DNA from: Lachnospiraceae bacterium
GTDB lineage: Bacteria; Bacillota_A; Clostridia; Lachnospirales; Lachnospiraceae
Direction of reading: 5' to 3'
Assembly: GCA_017958935.1 (NCBI GenBank)
Contig: JAGDBR010000220.1
Location: 1-8,307 of the forward strand
Length of the DNA: 8,307 nt
Shown here: one piece after another, positions 1-5,888 of the stretch
How positions within the stretch are numbered: position 1 is the first letter of the stretch
How the letters are laid out: each line of letters begins with the position of its first letter
Position numbers and translations under genes: made by a program
The notes under the pieces: generated by a model
The model's input: only the letters and a program-made list of their open reading frames with translations
What the model was told of the DNA's origin: nothing
Databases searched by the model: none

Positions 1-778
1 CTGCAGCGTCGTGATAGCAGTTCAGTCTGATCAGCAGCAGCGCGAACGCTTCATGAAGGGGCCGCAGCCGTTCCTCCGTCAGAAAAAAGCGTTCCGCCGC
101 GAAATAGGCGCTGCCCCTGTCGGCAGGCACCCGCTCCGGGAAGCAGTCGATGACCCGGCACGGTCCCTCCAGCAGTTCCTCCGCAAGGTCGTCCAGGACG
201 TTCACGCCGGTTTCCGGCTGTTCGCCGGCACCCTTCTTTTGCAGTGCATCCCACGCTTCTTTCGTGAGCAGACTGACGTGTCCCGTGCGCACTTCCTTTA
301 ATTGCGGCACCTCGACGCCGTTCGTCGTCCACTGGAAGTAGAAGCCGCATTTTTCCTGAACGCGCCGGGAGCGTTCGTTCCCTTCATAATAGCCGGCCCA
401 GATCCGCTGCATGTGCAGTTCTTCGAAGCCGTGACGGATCAGTTCCGCCGCCGCTTCCGGCATCAGGCCCTTTCCCCAGTACGGCTTCCCGATCCAGTAG
501 CCGAGTTCGCATTCGTCCTCGCCGCGTGCGAGGTCCGAATTGCCCTGCAGCATCAGTTCCGCCGCGCCGACGGGCTTTCCGGTCTCCTTCAGGCAGACCG
601 CGTAGCACTGCGGCCTTGTCCGCATGCGCCGGATGATCTCCAGGCTTTCCGCGGCACTTTTATGAGGCGGCCAGCCGGCAGCCGGTCCCACCGCAGGATC
701 TTTCGCATATTCGAACATGTCTTCGGCGTCCTTCTCTTCCCAGGAACGAAGGATCAGCCGTTCGGTCTCAAGGATCAT
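1..778 (-). CDS. GNAT family N-acetyltransferase (RimJ/RimL-like) with extra C-terminal domain, partial
   Basis: Translating the minus strand from the ATG at 778 gives 259 codons with no stop before the window edge, so the 3' end is missing. Residues 1-175 look like a RimJ/RimL-type GNAT acetyltransferase, which moves an acetyl group from acetyl-CoA to an amine. The start MILETERLILR is the classic N-terminus of the family. The acetyl-CoA loop is seen at about 91-110 (ELGYWIGKPYWGKGL, with WGKG at 101-104), and the family motif NERSRRVQEKCGF lies at 134-146. After a linker, residues 195-259 form a second module (CRVIDCFPERVPAD, then YFAAERFF and LLLIRLNCYHD) that I associate with small uncharacterised clostridial proteins. 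The start at 778 has a weak GGGGGA Shine-Dalgarno. An in-frame ATG at 862 would add 28 unusual residues and is less likely. The acceptor substrate is unknown. The gene is transcribed away from the sugar locus and is probably unrelated to it. Confidence 0.85.
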   Translation of the reverse strand, partial: MILETERLILRSWEEKDAEDMFEYAKDPAVGPAAGWPPHKSAAESLEIIRRMRTRPQCYAVCLKETGKPVGAAELMLQGNSDLARGEDECELGYWIGKPYWGKGLMPEAAAELIRHGFEELHMQRIWAGYYEGNERSRRVQEKCGFYFQWTTNGVEVPQLKEVRTGHVSLLTKEAWDALQKKGAGEQPETGVNVLDDLAEELLEGPCRVIDCFPERVPADRGSAYFAAERFFLTEERLRPLHEAFALLLIRLNCYHDAA

Positions 779-883
779 CGCAGTCCCCCGGCGGCTCCAT
801 GCCGCCCGCGCATCCGAAAACGTGCCTTCGCACGCCGCCGCGCGCACGTACAAACCGCGCATTCAGCGCGTACCTCTCCGCTA

Positions 884-912
884 ACAATACCAAAACCCGC
901 ACGGGATTTCAA
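884..912 (-). promoter_or_regulatory. Predicted sigma-A promoter for the GNAT gene
   Basis: On the minus strand a TTGAAA -35 box (912-907) is followed by a 17-bp spacer and a TATTGT -10 box (889-884) preceded by GG. It would start transcription near 877, leaving a leader of about 100 nt before the ATG at 778. That leader contains the alternative in-frame ATG at 862. This is a sequence-only prediction. Confidence 0.6.
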
Positions 913-1007
913 TCTTTTTTTGAAAGACCGCCGTCTGTCCCGCAGGGCCGGACGCGTTTCGCAGGTCAAAGATGTAAGATATTTTATTCAGGAATGCAAT
1001 TTTCTAA

Positions 1008-1036
1008 TGGACTTTTAGGATAAATGGTGCTATGCT
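1008..1036 (+). promoter_or_regulatory. Predicted sigma-A promoter for the sugar-binding lipoprotein gene
   Basis: A TGGACT -35 box (1008-1013), a 17-bp spacer and an extended -10 (TGC before TATGCT, 1028-1036) lie in the locally AT-rich stretch just before the gene. Transcription would start near 1043, giving a leader of about 30 nt that carries a near-perfect Shine-Dalgarno AAGGAGGT at 1061-1068. No convincing operator or cre site was found around it. With the divergent promoter at 884-912, this accounts for the gene-free stretch 779-1073. Confidence 0.6.
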
Positions 1037-1073
1037 CTCTTTATAAAACCGTACTTTAAAAAGGAGGTACTGA

Positions 1074-2459
1074 ATGAAGAGAATTATCGCTTTAGTTCTT
1101 TCGGTTTTAATGGTCGTGTCTCTTGCGGCTTGCCAGAAGCCCACACCGACCGAGAAGCCCGTTGAGTCGTCGACCGCCCCTGTGGAATCACAGCAGCCGA
1201 CCGAGACGGAAAAGCCCACGGAGACTCAGAAGCCTGCCGAGCCGATCGTCATCTCTTTCTGGGATGAGAACGCCGGCGCCGGCCGTACCGAGTACTATGA
1301 GCAGCTGATCGAGATGTTCGAGAACGAAAACCCCGACATCAAGATCGAATACTTCGGTCTTGTCCAGGAAGAAGCCCTGAACAAGTTCATGAACGCCATC
1401 GAGACCGGAACGACCCCTGACGTGGCCGGTATCCAGACCACGATGCTGTCCGAGATCATGAGCACCGGCCACCTCGTCGACATTGAGCCGTACTGCGAGA
1501 AGTGGGACGAGTTCCAGTACATCACGAAGTCCGCGCTCGATCTGTACCGTCTGTTCGGCGACGGCAAGCTCTGCCTGCTTCCGCGTACGAACGACTGCAA
1601 CATCCTTTGGATCAACAAGACGTACTTCGATCAGTACAATGTTGAGAAGCCGGAATACTGGAAGGATTTCTTCGAGATCATGCCGCAGCTGAACCACCCG
1701 GATGATGAGATCTATGCTTACACGATCCGCGGCGGCAACAAGGGCGCTTCCGAAGTCTGGTGCTACATGTACGACTACATCGGCTCCGGCGTCCTGCTGA
1801 ACGAAGAAGGCTATTCGACCTGCAACCAGCCCGAGATCGTGGATTTCGTCGACAAGTATGCGAAGCTCTATCAGAACTACACGGCTACTTCCGACATCTC
1901 CTACGGTTATAAGGAAATGACCCTCGCATTCGACGGCGGCTCCGCTGCGATGTTCCTGCACAACCTCGGCTCCTATCCGAACCATGCAGAGACCTTCCCG
2001 GAGAAGAACATGGAATTCGAAGCGCTGCCGATGCCGCGTTCCGACTTCAACGGCAAGATCATCCGCTTCGCTGCCCTGAACGGCACGGCGATGTTCGACA
2101 CCTGCCCCGAAGAAGAGCGCGAAGCTGCGTTCAAGTGGCTGTCCTACCTGTCCTCTCACGAAGGCAACTCTGTCCTTGCGAAGGGCTTCGGCGGTCTGCC
2201 GATCAACAGCCTCGTCATGGAAGACGACTGGGTCAAGGAAGCACCTCACGTCCAGATGTCTCTTGAAATGACGGCTCAGGACTACTACGAGGAGACTCCG
2301 AACCTGACCTACCTGCCCGGCTGGAAGAACGTCAGCCAGACGCTGGCCGATCCGGAATTCGCGGAAGTCTGCCTTGGCACGATGACCGCTCAGCAGTTCA
2401 TCGACAATCTGGAGACCAGAATGAATGAGCTGATCGACGAATACAACAGCACGAAGTAA
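1074..2459 (+). CDS. ABC transporter substrate-binding lipoprotein, carbohydrate type (family 1)
   Basis: This 461-residue protein is the extracellular receptor of a carbohydrate ABC importer. It begins with a lipoprotein signal: positive MKR, a hydrophobic stretch, and the lipobox LAAC with the lipidated cysteine at residue 20. A Thr/Pro/Glu/Lys-rich linker at 21-56 would hold the domain away from the membrane. The mature domain from about 57 starts with IVISFWDENAG and continues through LIEMFENENPDIKIEYFG and GTTPDVAGIQ, the usual opening of family 1 sugar-binding proteins, and its length is normal for them. The ATG follows AAGGAGGT by 5 nt. The gene has its own promoter and terminator and faces the cognate-looking permeases at 5889-7628, an unusual arrangement because the three genes normally run together. 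The ligand cannot be told from sequence; the locus suggests a sugar, polyol or glycoside. Confidence 0.93.
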   Translation: MKRIIALVLSVLMVVSLAACQKPTPTEKPVESSTAPVESQQPTETEKPTETQKPAEPIVISFWDENAGAGRTEYYEQLIEMFENENPDIKIEYFGLVQEEALNKFMNAIETGTTPDVAGIQTTMLSEIMSTGHLVDIEPYCEKWDEFQYITKSALDLYRLFGDGKLCLLPRTNDCNILWINKTYFDQYNVEKPEYWKDFFEIMPQLNHPDDEIYAYTIRGGNKGASEVWCYMYDYIGSGVLLNEEGYSTCNQPEIVDFVDKYAKLYQNYTATSDISYGYKEMTLAFDGGSAAMFLHNLGSYPNHAETFPEKNMEFEALPMPRSDFNGKIIRFAALNGTAMFDTCPEEEREAAFKWLSYLSSHEGNSVLAKGFGGLPINSLVMEDDWVKEAPHVQMSLEMTAQDYYEETPNLTYLPGWKNVSQTLADPEFAEVCLGTMTAQQFIDNLETRMNELIDEYNSTK

Positions 2460-2466
2460 ATCGGGC

Positions 2467-2483
2467 TGACGATCGGATCGTCA
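2467..2483. repeat. 17-nt palindrome just after the lipoprotein stop codon
   Basis: TGACGATC and GATCGTCA flank a single central G, forming a perfect 8-bp inverted repeat that starts 8 nt after the stop codon. As RNA it could not form a normal hairpin because there is no loop, so a double-stranded protein-binding site or chance are the options. It lies just ahead of the terminator stem. No function is assigned. Confidence 0.45.
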
Positions 2484-2489
2484 AACAGA

Positions 2490-2528
2490 CTGCCGCCCCG
2501 GCGAAACACCGGGGCGGCAGTTTTATTT
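2490..2528 (+). terminator. Strong intrinsic terminator of the lipoprotein gene
   Basis: A perfect 12-bp GC-rich stem (CTGCCGCCCCGG at 2490-2501 pairing with 2509-2520) encloses a 7-nt loop and is followed by TTTTATTT. It lies 30 nt after the stop codon. On the opposite strand the stem is followed only by a weak T-rich stretch, so it is at best a poor terminator for the converging minus-strand operon. Confidence 0.93.
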
Positions 2529-2558
2529 ATGCGTTCAGCTTGTAAGCAGCCGTTCTTC

Positions 2559-2632
2559 CCGCGGATGCGCGGGAAAACTTCTCTTTACCCGCGGATGCGC
2601 GGAAAGGCTTCTTTTTATCCGCGGATGCGCGG
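2559..2632. repeat. Three tandem 30-bp repeats with hairpin core at the 3' end of the epimerase gene
   Basis: The 14-mer CCGCGGATGCGCGG occurs at 2559, 2589 and 2619, exactly 30 bp apart, and the intervening bases are also related (CTTCT followed by T/A-rich sequence). Each core is an inverted repeat, CCGCG-GATG-CGCGG, and the copy at 2559 extends to an 8-bp stem. On the minus strand the copies encode the last residues of the neighbouring epimerase (PRIRG). The copies at 2619 and 2589 are followed in frame by TAA; the outermost copy has lost the stop. This suggests local duplication of the gene's 3' end. A role in mRNA 3'-end stability is possible but not shown. Confidence 0.8.
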
Positions 2633-3427
2633 GAGGAGGAATTCTGCCGCCTGTTTCGCGGCAATGTCCGGCGTCGGGACCGGGAAAATCTCGACCGATG
2701 CCCAGCCGTCATATCCGATCGCATGCAGGGCGTCAAAGACCTCGTCGAAATCCAGATGCCCCTGTCCGGGCGCCAGGCGGTTCGAATCGGCCAGATGGAT
2801 GTATTTGACATACTGCCCGTACCGGACGAGCGCCTCCCCGATGCGGGCGTCTTCGATGTTCATGTGGAAGACGTCCGGCATGAGGCCGGCGTTCTCACAG
2901 CCGAGCTGCTTCAGGAGCCGCGCCCCTTGTTCGACGTTGTTCACGAAATTGATCTCGTACCGGTTGACCGGTTCGATGATGATGTCGACGCCCTTCTTCG
3001 CGGCATGCTCGCAGATCGGCGCCGCGGTCTCGCAGAACAGGGCCGACGCGTATGCTTCGTCCCGCCCCTCTTCGATGAAGCCGCGGACACGGCCGACGTT
3101 GACGAGGTGGCAATAATCCGCCGCGAGGTCGATCAGTTCGCGGAATACCGCGACGCACCGGTCGCGGACGGCTTTCTCCGGATGTGTGAAATACAGGTGA
3201 TCTGCTGCGAAGACCTGCCCGGTCGATACGCAGCTGACTTCCATGCCGTTGTCGGAAAGGTACCTGTCAAGCGCGGACACGGAGATGTCGGAAGCAGAAC
3301 GCAGCGCAAGCTCCACGCCGTCGTAACCGTACGCCTTCGCTTTCCTGATCGAATCCTCAAAGCCGCGCCAGACGACGAAAGCGCTCGGAAGCGCGTCCTT
3401 TCCCGCGACCGCTACCGATAGTTTCAT
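2615..3427 (-). CDS. Sugar phosphate isomerase/epimerase, TIM barrel (xylose isomerase-like / ketose 3-epimerase superfamily)
   Basis: This 270-residue, soluble, presumably cytoplasmic TIM-barrel protein belongs to the superfamily of D-tagatose 3-epimerase, IolE/IolI and hydroxypyruvate isomerase, which move protons next to a sugar carbonyl using a divalent metal. The expected metal and proton-relay residues are all present: Glu152 (IIEPVNRYE), Asp185 and His188 (PDVFHMN), His211 (IHLAD), Arg217 and Glu246 (SVEIF). Glu158 also fits a substrate-contact residue of ketose 3-epimerases. The ATG overlaps the upstream TGA by 4 nt (ATGA), and GGGAGAGG inside the upstream gene serves as the Shine-Dalgarno, so translation is likely coupled. 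It is the last gene of the minus-strand operon. The final codons and stop are repeated downstream as a 30-bp tandem repeat. Substrate is unknown; candidates are a ketose, an inosose, or a keto-glycoside as for YcjR. Confidence 0.9.
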   Translation of the reverse strand: MKLSVAVAGKDALPSAFVVWRGFEDSIRKAKAYGYDGVELALRSASDISVSALDRYLSDNGMEVSCVSTGQVFAADHLYFTHPEKAVRDRCVAVFRELIDLAADYCHLVNVGRVRGFIEEGRDEAYASALFCETAAPICEHAAKKGVDIIIEPVNRYEINFVNNVEQGARLLKQLGCENAGLMPDVFHMNIEDARIGEALVRYGQYVKYIHLADSNRLAPGQGHLDFDEVFDALHAIGYDGWASVEIFPVPTPDIAAKQAAEFLLPRIRG

Positions 3428-4686
3428 GCGTCCTCTCCCTTCCAGGGCTCACCCGTGATCATCTCTTCTTCCGCGTCTGCGATCAGTCCCAGCGAGATCG
3501 CATGGCGTCCGCCTTCATACGCGGTCTTCAGCCAGACGTCCAGGATGTCGAAGGCTTCGAAATCGCCGGTGATCCGCCCGCCCAGGCACAGGACGTTCGA
3601 ATCGTTGTGGGCGCGTGTCAGGCGTCCCATGTACGTGTCCGTGCAGAGAGAGGCACGGATGCCTTTGTACTTGTTGGCGGCGATGCTCATGCCGATGCCC
3701 GTCGAGCAGATCAGGATGCCGCGCCAGGCCTTTCCTTCCTGCACTGCCCTGCAGACCTTCGCCGCGTAGTACGGATAGCGGACGATGTCCGTTCCGTCCG
3801 TGCCGACGTTCACGACCGTATAGCCGCGGTCTTGAAGCCAGGCGACGATCTGGTTCTTCAGGACGGTCCCGCCGTGATCGTTGCCGATCCAGATCTTCTT
3901 CCCGCCGCCGGCATATTCGATATAGGCTTCCAGCGCTTTCCTCGCCTGCACGGCAGTCTCGACCGTCGTGAAAGGCGCGCCTTCGATGCTGATCCGTCCG
4001 TTCGGGACGGCTTCGGCATAGGCCTTGATGAGTTCCTTCTGGTGCGGGTTCTCCGGATCCGTCGGATAGCAGTTCCCGTGCAGCACGTCGATCGTATGCA
4101 GGTGCGACAGGTCATCGCCGTATTCGGTGATCGCGCTGATCGGATCGTCGGCGAAATACATCTGGTTGCCGTCCGCCATGACGCGGACGTTCGGCCGGTG
4201 CACGAGCCTGCAGACGGCCACGCCCTCCGCGATCGAATTGATGAAATTCGTGGAGGCGGGACGGATCGGCTCGATCGCGACGGTCATCGCGGGATAGGCC
4301 GCGGCCAGGTCGCCGATGTACTGCATCTGTTCCACGAACTGCTTCACGGCTTCTTCGCGCGGGAACCCCTCGGGGATCCGCCGCGGTCCGGAGCCGCCGA
4401 CCGTGACCATTTTCACGCCCAGCGCGCCGAAGCGCCGGATCGCTTTCCCGATATATGCGAAGATCGCTTCCCGGTCCGCCTCTGGACCGACGACCTTCAT
4501 GTCGCCCGGATAGAAAAAGTTGACGCTCTCGACCGGGATCGGGAACGTGTCCTTTTCTTCCAGCAGCCGCTGAAAGTCTTCCTCCTCCATCAGGGCAATG
4601 TCCGAGCCCTTCGGCTCGATGTAATCGAAACCGGCTTCCGCCACGTTACGGATGTTCTCAAGACCGGTGCAGATGCCAATACGCAT
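3424..4686 (-). CDS. Two-domain protein: TIM-barrel sugar epimerase-like domain fused to RpiB/LacAB-type isomerase domain
   Basis: At 420 residues this is far longer than either family alone (about 270 and 150). Residues 1-260 form a TIM-barrel sugar isomerase/epimerase domain with likely metal residues Glu139 (AIEPI), Asp172 (MADGNQ), His197 (HLHTID) and Glu235 (SIEGAPF). The histidine usually found three residues after the aspartate is Gln175. After a short glycine-rich joint (GGG at 260-262), residues 264-420 match the RpiB/LacA/LacB family of aldose-ketose phosphate isomerases: NDHGG at 269-273, the active-site loop CSTGIGMS at 327-334 with catalytic-type Cys327, ANK at 337-339, HNDSNVL at 360-366, Arg371, and EGGRH at 391-395. 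The ATG follows GGGAGGAAAAC, and the stop overlaps the next gene's start. The reading frame is continuous across the joint. It probably catalyses two linked isomerisations, or one domain binds the other's substrate. RpiB relatives also act on tetrulose phosphates and allose or galactose phosphates. Confidence 0.9.
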   Translation of the reverse strand: MRIGICTGLENIRNVAEAGFDYIEPKGSDIALMEEEDFQRLLEEKDTFPIPVESVNFFYPGDMKVVGPEADREAIFAYIGKAIRRFGALGVKMVTVGGSGPRRIPEGFPREEAVKQFVEQMQYIGDLAAAYPAMTVAIEPIRPASTNFINSIAEGVAVCRLVHRPNVRVMADGNQMYFADDPISAITEYGDDLSHLHTIDVLHGNCYPTDPENPHQKELIKAYAEAVPNGRISIEGAPFTTVETAVQARKALEAYIEYAGGGKKIWIGNDHGGTVLKNQIVAWLQDRGYTVVNVGTDGTDIVRYPYYAAKVCRAVQEGKAWRGILICSTGIGMSIAANKYKGIRASLCTDTYMGRLTRAHNDSNVLCLGGRITGDFEAFDILDVWLKTAYEGGRHAISLGLIADAEEEMITGEPWKGEDA

Positions 4687-4740
4687 GTTTTCCTCCCTTC
4701 CCCGGACACGGGGCTTTCTGCCTCTTCAGCAAGACAGTGT

Positions 4741-5775
4741 TTATACGATCTTCACGGGCTCGCCGTCGGAAAGCAGCGCCGCTTCGTACACTTTCATCAT
4801 CTCCAGCGCGTCCTCGAGCGTCCCGATCTCGGGCTGCCGGTCCTCCAGCACGCAGTCGCAGAAATACCGGGTCTCATTGTAGAAGCCCTGCGTGAATTCC
4901 GCTTTGTTCTCCAGCGTCGCGAGGCAGTTCGAGGTATCCCAGACGATCGTGCCGTGGTCGAAACCCTCCGGCGCGTAGGTGTTCGTGTAGCGGTACACGA
5001 ACGGAATGCCGCGGCGGAACGAGATCTTCGTGTCCTGGATATCCAGCTGCCAGTCGGTGCCGAAGGCCGCGTAGGATTCGACGTTCGGCTGCGGGCCGGA
5101 GGCCAGGTGGAGCGTGCCCATCACGCCGTTCCTGAACTTCAGGACGACCGCGCCGTATCCTTCGTCGTTCCGGATCGTCGTGACCTCGCCGACCGCTCCG
5201 CCGAGCGCCATCATATAGGCGAGCGGGTGCACGCCGTTCCGAAGCCAGTTCGGCGTGTCGTGCGTTTTCAGGATCTCCTCGCCGTTCCCCGGCACATTCA
5301 TGTGATAGACGGCCAGCACGGACTTCAGCCCGCCGTACGTGTCGATGATCTCCTTCGCCTTGACGGTCGCCGGCATGAAGGCCTTCTTCAGGCCCACGAC
5401 GACGATCTCGCCTTCGCGTCTTGCGTCCATGATCTGACGGACCTCGTCGGCCGTCGTGGAGATCGGCTTCTCGACCCAGACGTGCTTCCCGTTCTCGAGC
5501 GCCTCGATCGTGAGCGCCGGATGCAGCTTCGGGCCGACCGCGATGAAGACCGCTTCGATCTCCGGGGCCTCCCGGTACATTTCTTTCGTGTCCGTGAAAG
5601 CGCGGCAGGCGTACTGCGCCGCCGTCCTGACCGCAAGTTCCTCGTTGACGTCGCAGACCGCGACGAGCTTCACCGGCAGGAAATTCATGATCGGAAGGAT
5701 GTTGCGGTAGCTGTGGGAGCCGACGCCGATCACGGCTGCCGGGATCCTCTTCTCAAATTCACGCTGATAACTCAT
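4741..5775 (-). CDS. Gfo/Idh/MocA family NAD(P)-dependent oxidoreductase
   Basis: This 344-residue soluble protein should oxidise or reduce a sugar or cyclitol hydroxyl with NAD(P). The Rossmann fold starts at residue 11 (IPAAVIGVGSHSYR, glycine motif GVGS at 17-20) with Asp42 (VAVCDVNE), an acidic residue that usually favours NAD. The family motif EKP is at 102-104 with the catalytic-type Lys103. His183 in NGVHPL matches the usual catalytic histidine; the aspartate often found four residues before it appears replaced by Arg179. I chose the ATG at 5775 because AAAGGAGAG lies 5 nt upstream; an in-frame ATG at 5799 lacks such a site and would add 8 residues. The gene follows a terminator and precedes the fused isomerase by 54 nt, so it is probably the first catabolic gene. 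Substrate unknown: inositol-, glucoside- and uronate-type dehydrogenases all belong here. Confidence 0.9.
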   Translation of the reverse strand: MSYQREFEKRIPAAVIGVGSHSYRNILPIMNFLPVKLVAVCDVNEELAVRTAAQYACRAFTDTKEMYREAPEIEAVFIAVGPKLHPALTIEALENGKHVWVEKPISTTADEVRQIMDARREGEIVVVGLKKAFMPATVKAKEIIDTYGGLKSVLAVYHMNVPGNGEEILKTHDTPNWLRNGVHPLAYMMALGGAVGEVTTIRNDEGYGAVVLKFRNGVMGTLHLASGPQPNVESYAAFGTDWQLDIQDTKISFRRGIPFVYRYTNTYAPEGFDHGTIVWDTSNCLATLENKAEFTQGFYNETRYFCDCVLEDRQPEIGTLEDALEMMKVYEAALLSDGEPVKIV

Positions 5776-5802
5776 TTGCACTCTCCTTTGCGAAGACACG
5801 GC

Positions 5803-5827
5803 GGACCGGCAGGACCCGGTCCTTTTT
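5803..5827 (+). terminator. Hairpin with T-run on the plus strand (possible antisense-stopping terminator)
   Basis: GGACCGG (5803-5809) pairs with CCGGTCC (5816-5822) around a 6-nt loop, followed on the plus strand by TTTTT. No plus-strand gene lies upstream, so it may stop antisense transcription. In the minus-strand transcript the same hairpin would sit shortly before the Shine-Dalgarno of the oxidoreductase gene. Confidence 0.5.
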
Positions 5828-5840
5828 GCTTCGCGCCTTT

Positions 5841-5870
5841 AAAAAAGCGGCGCTTACAAAGCACCGCTTT
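5841..5870 (-). terminator. Intrinsic terminator after the permease genes
   Basis: On the minus strand AAAGCGGTGC (5870-5861) pairs with GCGCCGCTTT (5853-5844) around a 7-nt loop with one G-T wobble, and the stem runs into TTTTTT. It lies 18 nt after the permease stop codon and separates transport genes from the three enzyme genes. Partial read-through would let both parts be transcribed at different levels. Confidence 0.85.
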
Positions 5871-5888
5871 CAATGATATTCGACCGGA

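Noticed and set aside
1188..2249. A 353-codon open frame antisense to the sugar-binding lipoprotein gene
   Set aside because: The plus-strand gene has a signal peptide, lipobox, Shine-Dalgarno, promoter and terminator; the antisense frame has none and a low-complexity Val/Arg/Asp-rich composition.
2551..2640. CRISPR array, because the GC-rich palindromic core resembles type I-E repeat cores
   Set aside because: The period is only 30 bp with a 14-bp core, the intervening sequences resemble each other instead of being unique spacers, there are only three copies, and there are no cas genes. The copies also continue the reading frame of the epimerase gene.
2529..3116. Plus-strand frame with a repeated PRMRGK peptide
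   Set aside because: The repeat peptide is just the 30-bp DNA repeat read on the other strand; the rest is antisense to the epimerase gene with its full set of catalytic residues.
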